This document shows, one piece after another, positions 8,322-20,555 of a stretch of 64,000 nucleotides of DNA. The DNA comes from Roseomonas sp. E05 (GTDB taxonomy: Bacteria > Pseudomonadota > Alphaproteobacteria > Acetobacterales > Acetobacteraceae), in contig NZ_JASIRT010000001.1 of NCBI RefSeq assembly GCF_030063475.1, forward strand, positions 124,001 to 188,000, read 5' to 3'. Both the position numbers and the translations under genes were made by a program. Position 1 is the first letter of the stretch. Every line of letters begins with the position of its first letter. The notes under the pieces were generated by a model. That model had not been told where the DNA came from, ran no database searches, and worked only from the letters and a program-made list of their open reading frames with translations.

Positions 8322-11300
8322 TCAGCGCTTCCACCAGCCACGCTTCCGCGGGGCTTCCGGCGCGAGGTCCACCAGCACCGGCTGCACCGGCGGCGCGGCC
8401 TGCGGCTCCTCATCCGGCGCCGCGGCGGCAGGGGCCTCCGGAGCCGCAGGCTCGGTCGCCGGGGCCTCCGTGGCCGGCGCCTCGGCGGCCTTGGTCCGGC
8501 GGGTGCGGCGCGGCTTGGCCGGCGTCTCCGCAGCAGGCACCGCCTCGGTGGCCGCCGCCTCGGCGGCCTTGGTCCGGCGGGTGCGGCGCGGCTTGGCCGG
8601 GGCCACCTCCTCGGTGGGGGGTGCCTCGGCGGCGGGCGCCTCGGTGGTGGACGCCTCAGTGGCGGCGGCCTTGGCCCGGCTGGCACGGGTGCGGCGCGGC
8701 TTGGCCGGCGTCTCCGCAGCGGGCATCTCCCCCGTGGCTGGCCCCGTGGCCGGCGCCTCGGCAGCGGTCTGCTCCGGGGCGAGCCCGGCGGCCTGCGCCA
8801 CCTTGTCCTGCGGCGCAGCTTCCGGCTGCGGCGCCTCCGCGGGGGCCTCCGGCTCCGCCTCGGCCACCGGTTCCGGCTCGACCACCGGCCCCGGCTCGGT
8901 CACCGGCGCCGACTCGGGGGTTGCGGAGGCGACGGGCGCCACCTCGGCATCGACGGCCGGCAAGGCCGGCGGCTGCCTGGGCACGGGACCCTGCTGGGCT
9001 GCCTCCTCCGCCGCCGCCATGGCGTCGAAGATGTCGTCGAGCGTGCCCGCGAAGGGATCTGCCGGGGTCGGGCCGGCATAGACCGGACGCGGCTCCGCCG
9101 TCCCTTCGCCCGGCCGGCGACGGCCACCACGGCGGCCTCGGCGGCGCGGCAGGCGCCGGTCCTCCTCGGACTCCGGCGTGGCCTCGGGGGCAGCCTCCGG
9201 CTCGGCGGCGGCCGGCGCGGTGCCTTCAGCCTCATCCTCCTCGCCTTCGTCCTCGGCCTCGGTCGCATCCGCCTCGGCGGCCTCGGCACCCGGCGCGCCG
9301 TTCATCTCCTCACGGCGCCCGCCCCGGCGGCGGCGGCGGCGGCGGCGGCGGCGCTCACCATTGCCGTTGCCACGATCCTCCTCGGCGGGGCCGGACGGCG
9401 CCTCGCCGCTGACCTCGGCCGGCGCGGCGGCAGCCGGCGCCTCGGGCACCGCGACCACCGGCTCGGCCTCCGCCTCCACCTCCGCCTCCGGCGCATAGTC
9501 CATGCGCAGCGCGGCGGGTGCGGCGGCCGGTTCGGCGACGATCGGCGCGCGCGTGCGCTCGATCTGGATGGCCGGGCCGCTGAGCTGCGCATCCGGCTCG
9601 AAGACCACCGCCATGTTGTAACGCGCCTCGATTTCCGAGAGGCGGTCGCGGCGGCGGTTCAGCAGGTGGATGGCGATGTCCGGCGCGATGCGCACGCAGA
9701 TCTCGGCGGCGCGGCGCCTGGCGCCCTCCTCCTCGATCTGCCTGAGCACCTGCAGCGCGGCGCTCTCGGCGCTGCGGACGATGCCGAGGCCCTGGCAGTG
9801 CGGGCAGGTGATGAAGGAGTGCTCGGTGACGGAGGGGCGCAGCCGCTGCCGGCTCATCTCCAGCAGGCCGAAATGGCTGATGCGGCCGACCTGGATGCGG
9901 GCGCGGTCGCTCTTCAGCGCCTCCTTCAGGCGGCGCTCCACCTGCGCGTCGTTGCGCGAGGACTCCATGTCGATGAAGTCGATGACGATGAGGCCGGCGA
10001 GGTCGCGCAGCCGCAGCTGGCGGGCGATCTCCTCCGCCGCCTCCATGTTGGTGCGCAGCGCGGTGTCCTCGATGTGCCGGTCGCGCGTGTTGCGGCCCGA
10101 GTTCACGTCGATGGCGACCAGCGCCTCGGTCTGGTTGATGACGATATAGCCGCCGGAGCGAAGCTGCACGGTGGGCGACATCATCGCGTCGAGCTGCGCC
10201 TCGACGCCGTGGCGCGCGAAGAGCGGCACGCTGCCGTCGCGGTAGAGGCGGATCTTGCGCTCGTTCTGCGGCATCAGCATCCGCATGAAGTCGCGCACCT
10301 GGCGGTAGGCGTCCTCGCCCTCGATCTGGATGTCCTCGATGTCACGGCCGAAGACGTCGCGGATCGAGCGCTTGATGAGGTCGGCTTCCTGGTAGATCAG
10401 CGCCGGCGCCACGGATTCCAGCGTGCGCTCGCGGATGTCGTCCCACAGGCGCAGCAGATACTCGCAGTCGCGCAGGATCTCGGGCTTGGGGCGGCCGGCG
10501 CCGGCGGTGCGGACGATCAGGCTCATGCCGCGCGGCATGCCGAGCTCCTGGATCACCTCGCGCAGCCGCTTGCGATCGGCGATCGAGGTGATCTTGCGGG
10601 AGATGCCGCCCGCCCGCGGGGAGTTCGGCATCAGCACGGAGAAGCGGCCGGCGAGGCTGATATAGGTGGTCAGCGCCGCGCCCTTGTTGCCGCGCTCCTC
10701 CTTGACGACCTGCACCAGCATGATCTGCCGGCGGCGGATCACTTCCTGGATCTTGTAGTGGCGCAGGAAGCGCGGCGGGATGCGGCGCTCGCCGCGCACA
10801 TCCTCGGCCTCGTCCTTGTCGCGACCGCCCAGCGTCTCGGGCGCCGGGCCCTCCTCCTCCACCGGCATGCCCTCATGCGGCACGGTGGCCTCGGCGGCGG
10901 CGGCCTCGGCGGCCATCAGGTCCTCCGGCCTGGCGGAGCGGCGCTCGCCGCGCATCGCCATCGGCTGGGAGCGCGGCGTCACCTGGCCGGGCTCGACCTC
11001 GCGCGGGTGCTCCGGCTCGTGGGATTCGCTGAAGCTGGAGGGAGGCGCGGCCTGGGCACGCTCGTCGGCGTCGGCCACCTGCTCGATGGCGGCGGCGACG
11101 GCCTCCGCCTCGGCGTCGCTCACCTCATCCTCGTCATCCTCGTCCTCGGCGGCCTCCTGCGCCTGCATGGCCAGCAGCCGCTCCCGGTCCGCGACGGGGA
11201 TCTGGTAGTAGTCGGGATGGATCTCGCTGAAGGCGAGGAAGCCGTGGCGGTTGCCGCCGTATTCGACGAAGGCGGCCTGCAGGCTGGGTTCGACCCGGAC

Positions 11301-11441
11301 CACCTTGGCCAGGTAGATGTTGCCCTTCAGGGGCCGCTTGTTCTCGGTCTCGATGTCGAACTCATCGATCCGGTTGCCGTCCAGCACCACCACCCGCGTC
11401 TCTTCGGCGTGGGATGCATCGATCAGCATGCGCTTGGTCAT
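8322..11441 (-). CDS. rne: Ribonuclease E/G
   Basis: The protein has 1039 residues; the start MTKRMLIDASHAEETRV is typical of alphaproteobacterial RNase E. The S1 RNA-binding domain (about 35-290) is split by an acidic, low-complexity insertion of some 130 residues, a known feature of this class. The catalytic DNase-I-like part shows VAIDVNSGRNTRDRHIEDTA and LAGLIVIDFIDME (Mg-binding Asp), and the Zn-link CPHCQGLG joins subunits. The C-terminal 450 residues are disordered, Pro/Ala/Glu-rich with Arg clusters, including a run of about ten Arg and repeated KPRRTR units, and end in a tryptophan-rich basic tail. This is the scaffold for the degradosome and RNA binding. It is divergent from a cell-wall amidase across 765 bp. 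Confidence 0.96.
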   Translation of the reverse strand: MTKRMLIDASHAEETRVVVLDGNRIDEFDIETENKRPLKGNIYLAKVVRVEPSLQAAFVEYGGNRHGFLAFSEIHPDYYQIPVADRERLLAMQAQEAAEDEDDEDEVSDAEAEAVAAAIEQVADADERAQAAPPSSFSESHEPEHPREVEPGQVTPRSQPMAMRGERRSARPEDLMAAEAAAAEATVPHEGMPVEEEGPAPETLGGRDKDEAEDVRGERRIPPRFLRHYKIQEVIRRRQIMLVQVVKEERGNKGAALTTYISLAGRFSVLMPNSPRAGGISRKITSIADRKRLREVIQELGMPRGMSLIVRTAGAGRPKPEILRDCEYLLRLWDDIRERTLESVAPALIYQEADLIKRSIRDVFGRDIEDIQIEGEDAYRQVRDFMRMLMPQNERKIRLYRDGSVPLFARHGVEAQLDAMMSPTVQLRSGGYIVINQTEALVAIDVNSGRNTRDRHIEDTALRTNMEAAEEIARQLRLRDLAGLIVIDFIDMESSRNDAQVERRLKEALKSDRARIQVGRISHFGLLEMSRQRLRPSVTEHSFITCPHCQGLGIVRSAESAALQVLRQIEEEGARRRAAEICVRIAPDIAIHLLNRRRDRLSEIEARYNMAVVFEPDAQLSGPAIQIERTRAPIVAEPAAAPAALRMDYAPEAEVEAEAEPVVAVPEAPAAAAPAEVSGEAPSGPAEEDRGNGNGERRRRRRRRRRGGRREEMNGAPGAEAAEADATEAEDEGEEDEAEGTAPAAAEPEAAPEATPESEEDRRLPRRRGRRGGRRRPGEGTAEPRPVYAGPTPADPFAGTLDDIFDAMAAAEEAAQQGPVPRQPPALPAVDAEVAPVASATPESAPVTEPGPVVEPEPVAEAEPEAPAEAPQPEAAPQDKVAQAAGLAPEQTAAEAPATGPATGEMPAAETPAKPRRTRASRAKAAATEASTTEAPAAEAPPTEEVAPAKPRRTRRTKAAEAAATEAVPAAETPAKPRRTRRTKAAEAPATEAPATEPAAPEAPAAAAPDEEPQAAPPVQPVLVDLAPEAPRKRGWWKR
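9326..9352. repeat. Triplet microsatellite (GGC)9 inside rne
   Basis: Nine perfect GGC units sit in the region encoding the poly-arginine run of RNase E. Slippage in units of three would change the number of Arg residues without a frameshift. Confidence 0.85.
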
Positions 11442-12206
11442 GAATCGGGATGCTCCGGGCCACCGGCGCGATCGCGCTGCCGGCGGCGGCAATAAGTGGG
11501 CAGGCCCGAGGCAGCGGGGTCGCGCGCAGGCGGCGTGGCGTATGGCGTGCCATGCGGCTCTGGTCTCGACCTCTCGTCTCGGCGGGCCGCGCCCCGAAGG
11601 GGGGCCCTTGTTGAGCGCGCCGCGCGCAGGCCCCGGAAGCGCACCCCCGGCATCGCAATGCGACATCCATCGGGCACGAACGGGCCAGCGGCAGGCGCGG
11701 GCCGGAATGGCAGGCGATGATGCCGGGGCCACCCTTCCGCGCCGTGATCTCCGCACCGGTGGAGCGGGCTGCAGGGTCCTGGCGCAGCCGGGATGCACGT
11801 GGCCCCCATCAATGGGGGCGATCCCTTGCCAGGTCCTTCGGGCCGCGCCGAACTCCGGCCCACCGCACAGCGGAAAGGCCAGCACAAGGCCGGGCGGCCG
11901 CGCCCGGAACCTCCACCGGCAGCGTTCGCCGCCGGGGCAAGGCACCATAGGCGCCCCCCACGTCTTCCACAAGCCATTGCCGCGTCGCGATGTTACATGA
12001 AGTAATGCCGTGATCGCGCCGGGCGGCCATGATAAAGCCCGCCTGCCAGGGAAGGCCGCGCCGTGGGGACGGTGCGGCGGGCCGGACAGCGGTCCTTCCC
12101 GGCAATGGCGGCGCGGCCACCGGCCGGCCACGCCAAGGGTGCCCCGCGGCAGGGGGAAATCGCCGCGGGCACCGGGCCACCGCGATGTACGGGGGGAAGT
12201 CGCACC
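11442..12206. other. Long noncoding divergent region (765 bp) between rne and the amidase gene
   Basis: No supported gene lies here. Short open frames on both strands lack family similarity, ribosome sites and the usual third-base pattern. The region must hold the promoters of rne (leftward) and the amidase gene (rightward). RNase E genes in other proteobacteria carry long structured 5' leaders used for autoregulation, so part of it may be an rne leader; this is inference. GGAG lies about 11 bases before the rne start. Confidence 0.6.
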
Positions 12207-13364
12207 ATGTCTCTCGCACCCCAAAGGCGGCAGTTGCTGCAGATGACGCTCGGGCTGCTGGCGGGCCTGTCGGGCCTCGCGCCCACGCTGGCCGAGGCTG
12301 CCGTCACCGCCGTCCGGCTGCAGCGGGCGGAGCGCCACGCAAGGCTGACGCTCGACCTCAGCGCCGCCGCCAGCTGGCGGCTGACGGCGCAGGCGCGCCC
12401 GGCCCGGCTGATCCTGCACCTGCCCGGCACCGCCTGGCGCGGACCGCTGCGGCTGGCCGGCGCAGGGCCCGTGCGGCAGGCCCGCTGGGATGCGCCGAAC
12501 CGCCGCCTGCTGCTGGACCTCAGCGGTCCCGTCTCGGTCGTTCGCGCCGCCGCCCAGGGGGACGGGCTGGTCCTGGAGGTCGCGCCCGGCACCGCCGCCG
12601 GCTTCGCCCGCCTGGCGCGCGGCACCATTGCGCAGGGCCGCGCCGGCGGGGCGGCCACGGCCTCCCGCCCCCTGCCGCTGGTGGTGATCGACCCCGGCCA
12701 TGGCGGCAAGGACCCCGGCACCATCGGCGCCACGGGCACCTATGAGAAGCGCATCACCCTGCCGGCGGCGCTGGAGCTGAAGCGGCAGATCGAAGCCGGC
12801 GGCCGCTGCCGCGTGGCGCTGACCCGCTCGCGCGACGTCTTCATCCCGCTGGCCGGCCGGGTGGAGTTCGCCCGCAAGCGGCAGGCGACGCTGTTCATCT
12901 CGCTGCATGCCGATTCGGCGCCAGGAGCGCGCGGCGCCAGCGTCTATACCCTCTCCGACCGCGCCTCGGACACCTTCTCCGCCCGGCTGGCGCAGAGCCA
13001 GAACCAGGCCGACGCCAAGGGCGGGCTGCACCTGCCGGAGGTCTCCCCCGAGGTGGAGCGCATCCTCTATTCCCTGGTGCGGCAGGAGACCAAGGTCGGC
13101 TCCGCCCGGCTGGCGCAGTTCGTGGTCGAATCGCTGGGGGAAAGCGTGCCGCTGCTGCCCAATACCCACCGGCAGGCCGCCTTCGCCGTGCTGAAGGCGC
13201 CGGACGTGCCGAGCGTGCTGGTGGAAATGGGCTTCCTCAGCGACCGGCGCGACGAGGCGGCCCTGAAACGGCCCGCCCATCGCGCCCAGGTGGCCAAGGC
13301 CCTGGCGCTCGCCGTCAACGGCTGGCTGGCGCGGCATCAGGCGGGGCTGATCAGCAGCGGCTGA
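12207..13364 (+). CDS. Periplasmic N-acetylmuramoyl-L-alanine amidase (AmiC type, AMIN + Amidase_3)
   Basis: The protein has 385 residues. The signal peptide contains QRRQLLQMT followed by a hydrophobic stretch ending in AEA, which could be a twin-arginine (Tat) signal, as for E. coli AmiA/AmiC. Residues 33-130 are an AMIN domain that targets the septum. Residues 157-375 are the zinc amidase: His165 in VVIDPGHGGKDPG, Glu180 in TYEKR, His234 in ISLHADS, and catalytic Glu340 in VLVEMGFLSD. It cleaves the amide between MurNAc and the stem peptide during daughter-cell separation. I chose the ATG at 12207 since upstream codons show no family match. The regulatory helix that blocks the site in AmiC-type enzymes appears present between the second His and the final Glu. 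Confidence 0.93.
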   Translation: MSLAPQRRQLLQMTLGLLAGLSGLAPTLAEAAVTAVRLQRAERHARLTLDLSAAASWRLTAQARPARLILHLPGTAWRGPLRLAGAGPVRQARWDAPNRRLLLDLSGPVSVVRAAAQGDGLVLEVAPGTAAGFARLARGTIAQGRAGGAATASRPLPLVVIDPGHGGKDPGTIGATGTYEKRITLPAALELKRQIEAGGRCRVALTRSRDVFIPLAGRVEFARKRQATLFISLHADSAPGARGASVYTLSDRASDTFSARLAQSQNQADAKGGLHLPEVSPEVERILYSLVRQETKVGSARLAQFVVESLGESVPLLPNTHRQAAFAVLKAPDVPSVLVEMGFLSDRRDEAALKRPAHRAQVAKALALAVNGWLARHQAGLISSG

Positions 13365-13405
13365 CACAAAAGAGGCCGGAGGATTTCGGCCTGTTGGCGA
13401 AACCA

Positions 13406-13581
13406 GGGGAGAATGAATTCTCCCCCGGACCCCCTCTTCTTTTTTCTATCCGCCTTGGAGTGCTGGCGAAGCGCGCGCACGACAGGGCTGAAGCAGCCCC
13501 GGCGACGGTGGTGGGGAACCGCCATGGGCGTCGCCGAAAACTGGCAGAAAAAGATGGGGGTTCGGGGGAATTCCTTCCCCC
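13406..13581. repeat. Family R intergenic inverted repeat, copy R2
   Basis: Its left end has GGGGAGAATGAATTCTCCCC, then GGACCCCCTCTTC and a T-rich tract; its right end has GATGGGGGTTC then GGGGGAATTCCTTCCCCC. The 176-bp unit carries an inner hairpin, GGGCTGAAGCAGCCC, followed by CGGCGAC, that is nearly identical in copy R7. It lies between the convergent amidase and secA genes, 41 and 13 bp from their stops. Confidence 0.9.
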
Positions 13582-13594
13582 GATCTTTTTCCCG

Positions 13595-16330
<2,736 letters not shown>

Positions 16331-16648
16331 GGGGCTGCGATATTCTCCGTGGGCCGCCCTTGCACCGGCGCCCGACCGGGGTGGCGCCGGGGTCGGCGGC
16401 GGCCGGGGTCATCCGGCGGACCGGGCGGATGGCAGGCAACAGGCTGCGTCACGCGCACAGATAGGCGGGGGCCGCGCCAGGGTCAACGAAACCCGGCATG
16501 ACAGGCCGGAAAGCCTCCCGGCGGAGCCCGACAGAAGGGACGGCCAAAGGGGCGCGCAGGCGGTCACACTCCGTCACCCCCGCGGAATTGTAGGGTGATG
16601 GTCGATCAGGCATCTTGAACCGTCCAGCCGCAAAGGCAAATCCCGCGA
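16331..16648. other. Divergent intergenic region between secA and the parvulin gene (318 bp)
   Basis: No gene is supported. The half near 16560-16640 is less GC-rich (GGAATTGTAGGGTGATGG and following) and is the likely promoter region of the rightward isomerase gene. GGAG precedes the secA start by about 14 bases. No structured RNA was recognised. Confidence 0.5.
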
Positions 16649-17587
16649 ATGCGTTTTACCGTCCTCACCCTTTCCGCCCTCCTCGTGGCCTCGACCGCCA
16701 TGGCCCAGGCCCCAGGCGCCCCGACACCTGCCCCGGCGCCGGCCCAGCCCCCGGCGGCCGCGCCCGAGGCGGCCAATCCGGTGGTCGCCCGCGTGGATGG
16801 CGAGGCGCTGCACCTCACCGACGTGCAGGCCGCCATCACCCAGCTGCCCCCCGACATGCGCGGCGCGCCGTTGCCGATGCTGTTCCCGCTGATCCTCGAC
16901 CAGTTGATCGCCCAGAAGGCGCTGGTGACGGCTGCCCGCGCACAGGGGATCGACAAGGAGCCGGCGGTGCAGGCGGCCATCGAGCGCGCCGAGGAGGAGC
17001 AGCTTCAGCAGGCCCTGCTGCGCCGCGAGATCGCCCCTGCCCTCACCGAGGAGGCGCTGCGCGAGCGCTACCAGAAGGAGATCGCCGGCAAGCCGGGCGA
17101 GGATGAGGTGCACGCGCAGCACATCCTGGTCGGCAGCGAGGCCGAGGCGCGCGCCGCCCTGGCCGAGGCCCGCAAGCCGGGCGCCGACTTCGCGGCCCTG
17201 GCGAAGCGCCTCTCCACCGGCCCCTCCGCCAAGCAGGGCGGCGATCTCGGCTTCTTCAAGAAGTCCGACATGGTGCCCGAATTCGCCGAGGCAGCCTTCG
17301 ACCTGAAGGCGGGCGAGATCAGCCAGGAGCCGGTGAAGACCCCCTTCGGCTGGCACGTCATCAAGGTGGTGGAGCGCCGCACCGCGCCGGTGCCGAGCTT
17401 CGAGGAGAGCGCGGAGTCGCTGCGCCAGGCCGCCTTCGAGGAGGCGGTGAGCGGCGCCGTCGAGAAATACCAGAGCGCCGCCAAGGTCGAGCGCTTCAAC
17501 ATGGACGGCTCGCCGCGCCCGGCCGGCTCCTCCACCCCCTCGCTGCTGGAGGGCGCCACCCCGCCGCCCGCCCAGCCCAGGCGCTGA
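16649..17587 (+). CDS. Periplasmic parvulin-type peptidyl-prolyl isomerase
   Basis: The protein has 312 residues. Residues 1-21 are a signal peptide ([20 protein letters not shown]), followed by a Pro/Ala-rich linker. A SurA-N-like helical chaperone part (about 50-145) contains [19 protein letters not shown]. The rotamase domain (about 150-250) has [35 protein letters not shown] and [14 protein letters not shown], the conserved parvulin strands. It should help fold exported outer-membrane and periplasmic proteins, which fits its place beside secA. The C-terminal 40 residues are Ser/Pro-rich and probably disordered. Confidence 0.93.
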   Translation: MRFTVLTLSALLVASTAMAQAPGAPTPAPAPAQPPAAAPEAANPVVARVDGEALHLTDVQAAITQLPPDMRGAPLPMLFPLILDQLIAQKALVTAARAQGIDKEPAVQAAIERAEEEQLQQALLRREIAPALTEEALRERYQKEIAGKPGEDEVHAQHILVGSEAEARAALAEARKPGADFAALAKRLSTGPSAKQGGDLGFFKKSDMVPEFAEAAFDLKAGEISQEPVKTPFGWHVIKVVERRTAPVPSFEESAESLRQAAFEEAVSGAVEKYQSAAKVERFNMDGSPRPAGSSTPSLLEGATPPPAQPRR

Positions 17588-17696
17588 GCCGGAGGGGCCA
17601 GGGGAGGGTCGGCGCGGCATCTTCTTCCCCGGCCCGCTTCAACCGGCGCGGCCTTTGCGGTAACGCTTCCGCGCTCCAGTGGAAGGACGTCGCCCA

Positions 17697-18935
17697 ATGG
17701 CCGGTAAGGACCTGCCCGTCTCCCCTCTCGCCGTTCCCCTGCCGGAGGTGCCGCCCATCGCCGGCGTGCGCCTCGGCGTCGCGGCCGCCGGCATCCGCTA
17801 CAAGGGCCGCAACGATCTCACCTTCATGGAGTTCGCGCCCGGCACCACCGTGGCCGGCGTGTTCACCCGCAACAAGTGCCCGGGCGCCCCGGTGGACTGG
17901 TGCCGTGCGGCGCTGAAGGGCGGCAAGGCGCGGGCGCTGGTGGTGAATGCCGGCAATGCCAATGTCTTCACCGGCAAGCCGGGCCGCGACGCCGTGAAGG
18001 CCAGCGCCGAGGCCGCCGCCGCCCTGGTCGGCTGCAAGCCGCGCGAGGTCTTCCTGGCCTCCACCGGCGTCATCGGCGAGACGCTGCCGCATGAGAAGCT
18101 GACCGCCGCCCTGCCCGCCCTGCATGGCAAGCTCTCGGAGAATGGCTGGGCCGAGGCGGCGCGTGGCATCATGACCACCGACACCTTCCCCAAGGCCTGC
18201 CTGCGCAAGGCCGAGATCGGCGGCGTCGAGGTGACCATCGCGGGCATCGCCAAGGGCAGCGGCATGATCGCGCCGGATATGGCGACCATGCTCAGCTTCA
18301 TCGCCACCGACGCCAAGATCCCTGCCGCCGCGCTGCAGGCGCTGCTGAAGAAGGGGGTGGATGCCAGCTTCAACCGCACCACGGTCGATTCCGACACCTC
18401 CACCAGCGACACGGTGCTGCTCTTCGCCACCGGTCAGGTGAAGCACCCGCGCGTGCCGGCCGAGGGCGGAACCATGCTCCGCGGTTTCGCCAAGGCGCTG
18501 AACGAGCTGCTGCTCGACCTGGCCCTGCAGGTGGTGCGCGACGGCGAAGGGGCGCAGAAGCTGATCCGGGTGGACGTCACCGGTGCCACCACCACCCGCT
18601 CGGCGCAGAAGATCGCCATGGCGATCGCCAACTCGCCGCTGGTCAAGACCGCCATTGCCGGCGAGGACGCCAACTGGGGCCGCATCGTCATGGCGGTGGG
18701 CAAGGCGGGCGAGCCGGCGGACCGGGACCTGCTTTCCGTCGCCGTCGGTGGTGTCTGGATGGCCCGGGAAGGCGGCGTGGTGCCGGGCTATGACGAGGCG
18801 CCGGTCGTCGCCCACATGAAGGGCCGCGAGATCGAGATCGCGGTGGATATCGGCCTCGGCCGCGGCAAGGCCACCGCATGGACCTGCGACCTGACGCACG
18901 GCTACATCGACATCAACGGGTCCTACCGGTCCTGA
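17697..18935 (+). CDS. argJ: Bifunctional glutamate N-acetyltransferase/amino-acid acetyltransferase ArgJ
   Basis: The protein has 412 residues. The ATG at 17697 follows GGAAGGA at 17681-17687. ArgJ cleaves itself before a Thr that becomes the N-terminal nucleophile of the beta chain; that Thr lies in [18 protein letters not shown]. Other signatures are [15 protein letters not shown] near the start, [27 protein letters not shown] and the C-terminal [19 protein letters not shown]. It transfers the acetyl group from N-acetylornithine to glutamate (cyclic arginine route) and may also use acetyl-CoA. argD and argF lie 38 kb further on. About 350 bp downstream there is a decayed copy of its 3' end. 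Confidence 0.97.
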   Translation: MAGKDLPVSPLAVPLPEVPPIAGVRLGVAAAGIRYKGRNDLTFMEFAPGTTVAGVFTRNKCPGAPVDWCRAALKGGKARALVVNAGNANVFTGKPGRDAVKASAEAAAALVGCKPREVFLASTGVIGETLPHEKLTAALPALHGKLSENGWAEAARGIMTTDTFPKACLRKAEIGGVEVTIAGIAKGSGMIAPDMATMLSFIATDAKIPAAALQALLKKGVDASFNRTTVDSDTSTSDTVLLFATGQVKHPRVPAEGGTMLRGFAKALNELLLDLALQVVRDGEGAQKLIRVDVTGATTTRSAQKIAMAIANSPLVKTAIAGEDANWGRIVMAVGKAGEPADRDLLSVAVGGVWMAREGGVVPGYDEAPVVAHMKGREIEIAVDIGLGRGKATAWTCDLTHGYIDINGSYRS

Positions 18936-18960
18936 GCCGGCCAGCTGGAGCATGGCCGGC
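18936..18960 (+). terminator. Hairpin immediately after argJ
   Basis: GCCGGCCA (18936-18943) and TGGCCGGC (18953-18960) form a perfect 8-bp stem with a 9-nt loop, directly after the argJ stop. No U tract follows, so it may stall or protect the transcript rather than terminate it alone. Confidence 0.5.
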
Positions 18961-19496
18961 CGGCGGCGCAGGTCGCACCGTCACCCGGCCATGGCCCAGG
19001 CTTGCCCGCCTCCCCCGGGGCCGGTCGGTGCATGCAGTTCAGTCCCGCATGGCTCGGGGATGAGGAGCGCGATCCGCGGGAAGGGATGATCAGCAGGCAG
19101 GCGCAGGATCATTGCGGGGAGAAACGGCATCACGCCCCGGATGCGTAACGTCTCGCCAAGTCGGGCTTCGATCTTGGCGATGGCCTGAATGGCCGCCCGC
19201 TGCGGGAGACCGCAAGCCTCCATCGCACAGGGGCGAACAGGCCCGGGCAGCCGTGATGGACAGCAACCCCTGCGGAGGCGAGGCTGCCGCATGGACCTGC
19301 AACCTGATGCGCGGCTATATTGACGGCAACGGGTCGCACCGCAATCATTTCGGAGAGAAAGGCCTGCCGGCATGGCAGGCCGGTCCTGTCCTATATCTGC
19401 CGGGCGCGGGCCTACCGGCTCCGAGGCGATCCAGACTTTGTGCAAGGCAGTGGCGCCAGGCGCGCCATTCTGGAGGAAGGACCGCCCCGGCCGCCG
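18961..19496. other. Gene-poor region with relic sequence between argJ and the sensor kinase
   Basis: No intact gene is convincing in these 536 bp. On the minus strand an 80-codon frame (18981-19223) has only moderate third-base GC, unlike its neighbours, and no family match. On the plus strand there is the argJ-like remnant at 19277-19342, followed by a perfect hairpin, GGCCTGCC/GGCAGGCC (19361-19381). The mixed, weaker coding signal suggests decayed sequence. Confidence 0.5.
19277..19342 (+). pseudogene. Decayed duplicate of the argJ 3' end
   Basis: These 66 bases align without gaps to argJ positions 18864-18929 with 13 differences by hand count (about 80% identity). The translation keeps AAAWTCNLMRGYIDGNGSHR against [19 protein letters not shown] in argJ. 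The upstream sequence loses the match within about ten codons, so only the last 25-30 codons survive. It is followed by a hairpin at 19361-19381, as argJ is. I read it as the remnant of a duplicated or imported second argJ. Confidence 0.75.
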
Positions 19497-20546
19497 ATGC
19501 TGACCCGCATGAGACGCCTGCTGGACTTCGGCATCGAGGAGCATTCCCTGGCCCTGCGCTGGGGCTTCGCCCTGCTGGCTTTCGCCGTCGCGCTGGGCGT
19601 GCGCCTGGCGGTGGACGACATGCTGCCACCCGGCTTTCCCTATCTCACCTTCTTTCCGGCGGTCATCGTCACGACCTTCATCTACGGGGTGGCGCCGGGC
19701 GTGGCGGTGGCGATCGCCTCGGGCCTGGCTTCCTGGTACTTCTTCATGGAGCCGGTCCACACCTTCGTGGTGACCGGCGCGACGATACTGGCCCTGGGCT
19801 TCTTCAGCGTCATCGTGGCAGTGGACATCCTGCTGATCCACATCATGCACCTGGCGCTGCGCCGCCTGCGGGCGGAATCGGCGCGCCAGTCCCGCGAGCG
19901 GGAGCTGAGCCAGCAGCTGGCCGCCAGCCGGGAGGTGATGTTCAAGGAGCTGCAGCACCGCATCTCCAACAACCTGCAGGTTCTGGCGGCGCTGATGACG
20001 CTGCGCCGCGGCGCGGTGCGCGACGTGGCGGCGCAGCGCATCCTGGACCAGGCGACGGAGCGGCTGGAGTTGCTCGGCCGCATCCATCGCCGGCTGCACG
20101 ACCCCTCGGGTCAGCGCATCGCCTTCGGGCTGTTCCTGGAGAGCCTCTGCGACGACGTCCTGCAGGCGGCCGGCGCCACGCGGGTGCAGGTCGCGGTCGC
20201 GGCCGAGCCGCTGGTCCTGTCGCCCGAGCAGACCGTGCCGGTGGCGCTGATCGTGACGGAGCTGGTGTCCAACGCGCTGGAGCACGGCTTTGCCGAGGGC
20301 CAGCGGCCCGGACGCATCCACCTTGCCCTGACGCGGGAGGCGGAGGGCGGCATGGCCCGGCTGACCGTCGCCAATGATGGCGCGCCGCTGCGCGAGGACT
20401 TCGACCCGGCGCGCAGCGAGAGCCTTGGCCTGAAGATCGTCGCGGCGCTGGCGCAGCAGGTCGGCGGCCGGTTCGAAATGCAGGCGGCGCCGCAGGGCAC
20501 CGTCAGCCGCCTGACCTTCCCGCTGGAGCAAGCCCCGCCGGAGTGA
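19497..20546 (+). CDS. Membrane sensor histidine kinase (DUF4118 + HisKA_2/HATPase)
   Basis: The protein has 349 residues from the ATG at 19497; GGAGGAAGG lies 16 bases upstream, rather far, so an earlier start is possible. Residues 20-120 hold four membrane segments of the KdpD-like DUF4118 type (FPYLTFFPAVIVTTFIYG; FFMEPVHTF). After a short coiled linker, the H-box is of the HisKA_2 class with His154 in KELQHRISNNLQVLAAL. The ATPase N-box is ALIVTELVSNALEHGF, with later Gly motifs (ANDGAPL; SLGLKIVAALA). It has no periplasmic sensor domain, so the signal is probably sensed in the membrane or by partners. No response regulator is adjacent. Confidence 0.87.
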   Translation: MLTRMRRLLDFGIEEHSLALRWGFALLAFAVALGVRLAVDDMLPPGFPYLTFFPAVIVTTFIYGVAPGVAVAIASGLASWYFFMEPVHTFVVTGATILALGFFSVIVAVDILLIHIMHLALRRLRAESARQSRERELSQQLAASREVMFKELQHRISNNLQVLAALMTLRRGAVRDVAAQRILDQATERLELLGRIHRRLHDPSGQRIAFGLFLESLCDDVLQAAGATRVQVAVAAEPLVLSPEQTVPVALIVTELVSNALEHGFAEGQRPGRIHLALTREAEGGMARLTVANDGAPLREDFDPARSESLGLKIVAALAQQVGGRFEMQAAPQGTVSRLTFPLEQAPPE

Positions 20547-20555
20547 GGGCGCGGC

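Noticed and set aside
8181-11495. A 1100-codon open frame on the strand opposite rne
   Set aside because: High GC makes long shadow frames common. It has no ribosome site or family match, and rne on the other strand fully explains the region.
11442-13367. Extension of the rne frame upstream past 11441 across the amidase gene
   Set aside because: Family alignment fixes the rne start at MTKRMLIDASHAEE; the extra residues are antisense to the amidase gene and low in homology.
18981-19223. An 80-codon minus-strand frame after argJ
   Set aside because: Third-base GC is lower than in neighbouring genes, no ribosome site is evident and no family is recognised; more likely decayed sequence.
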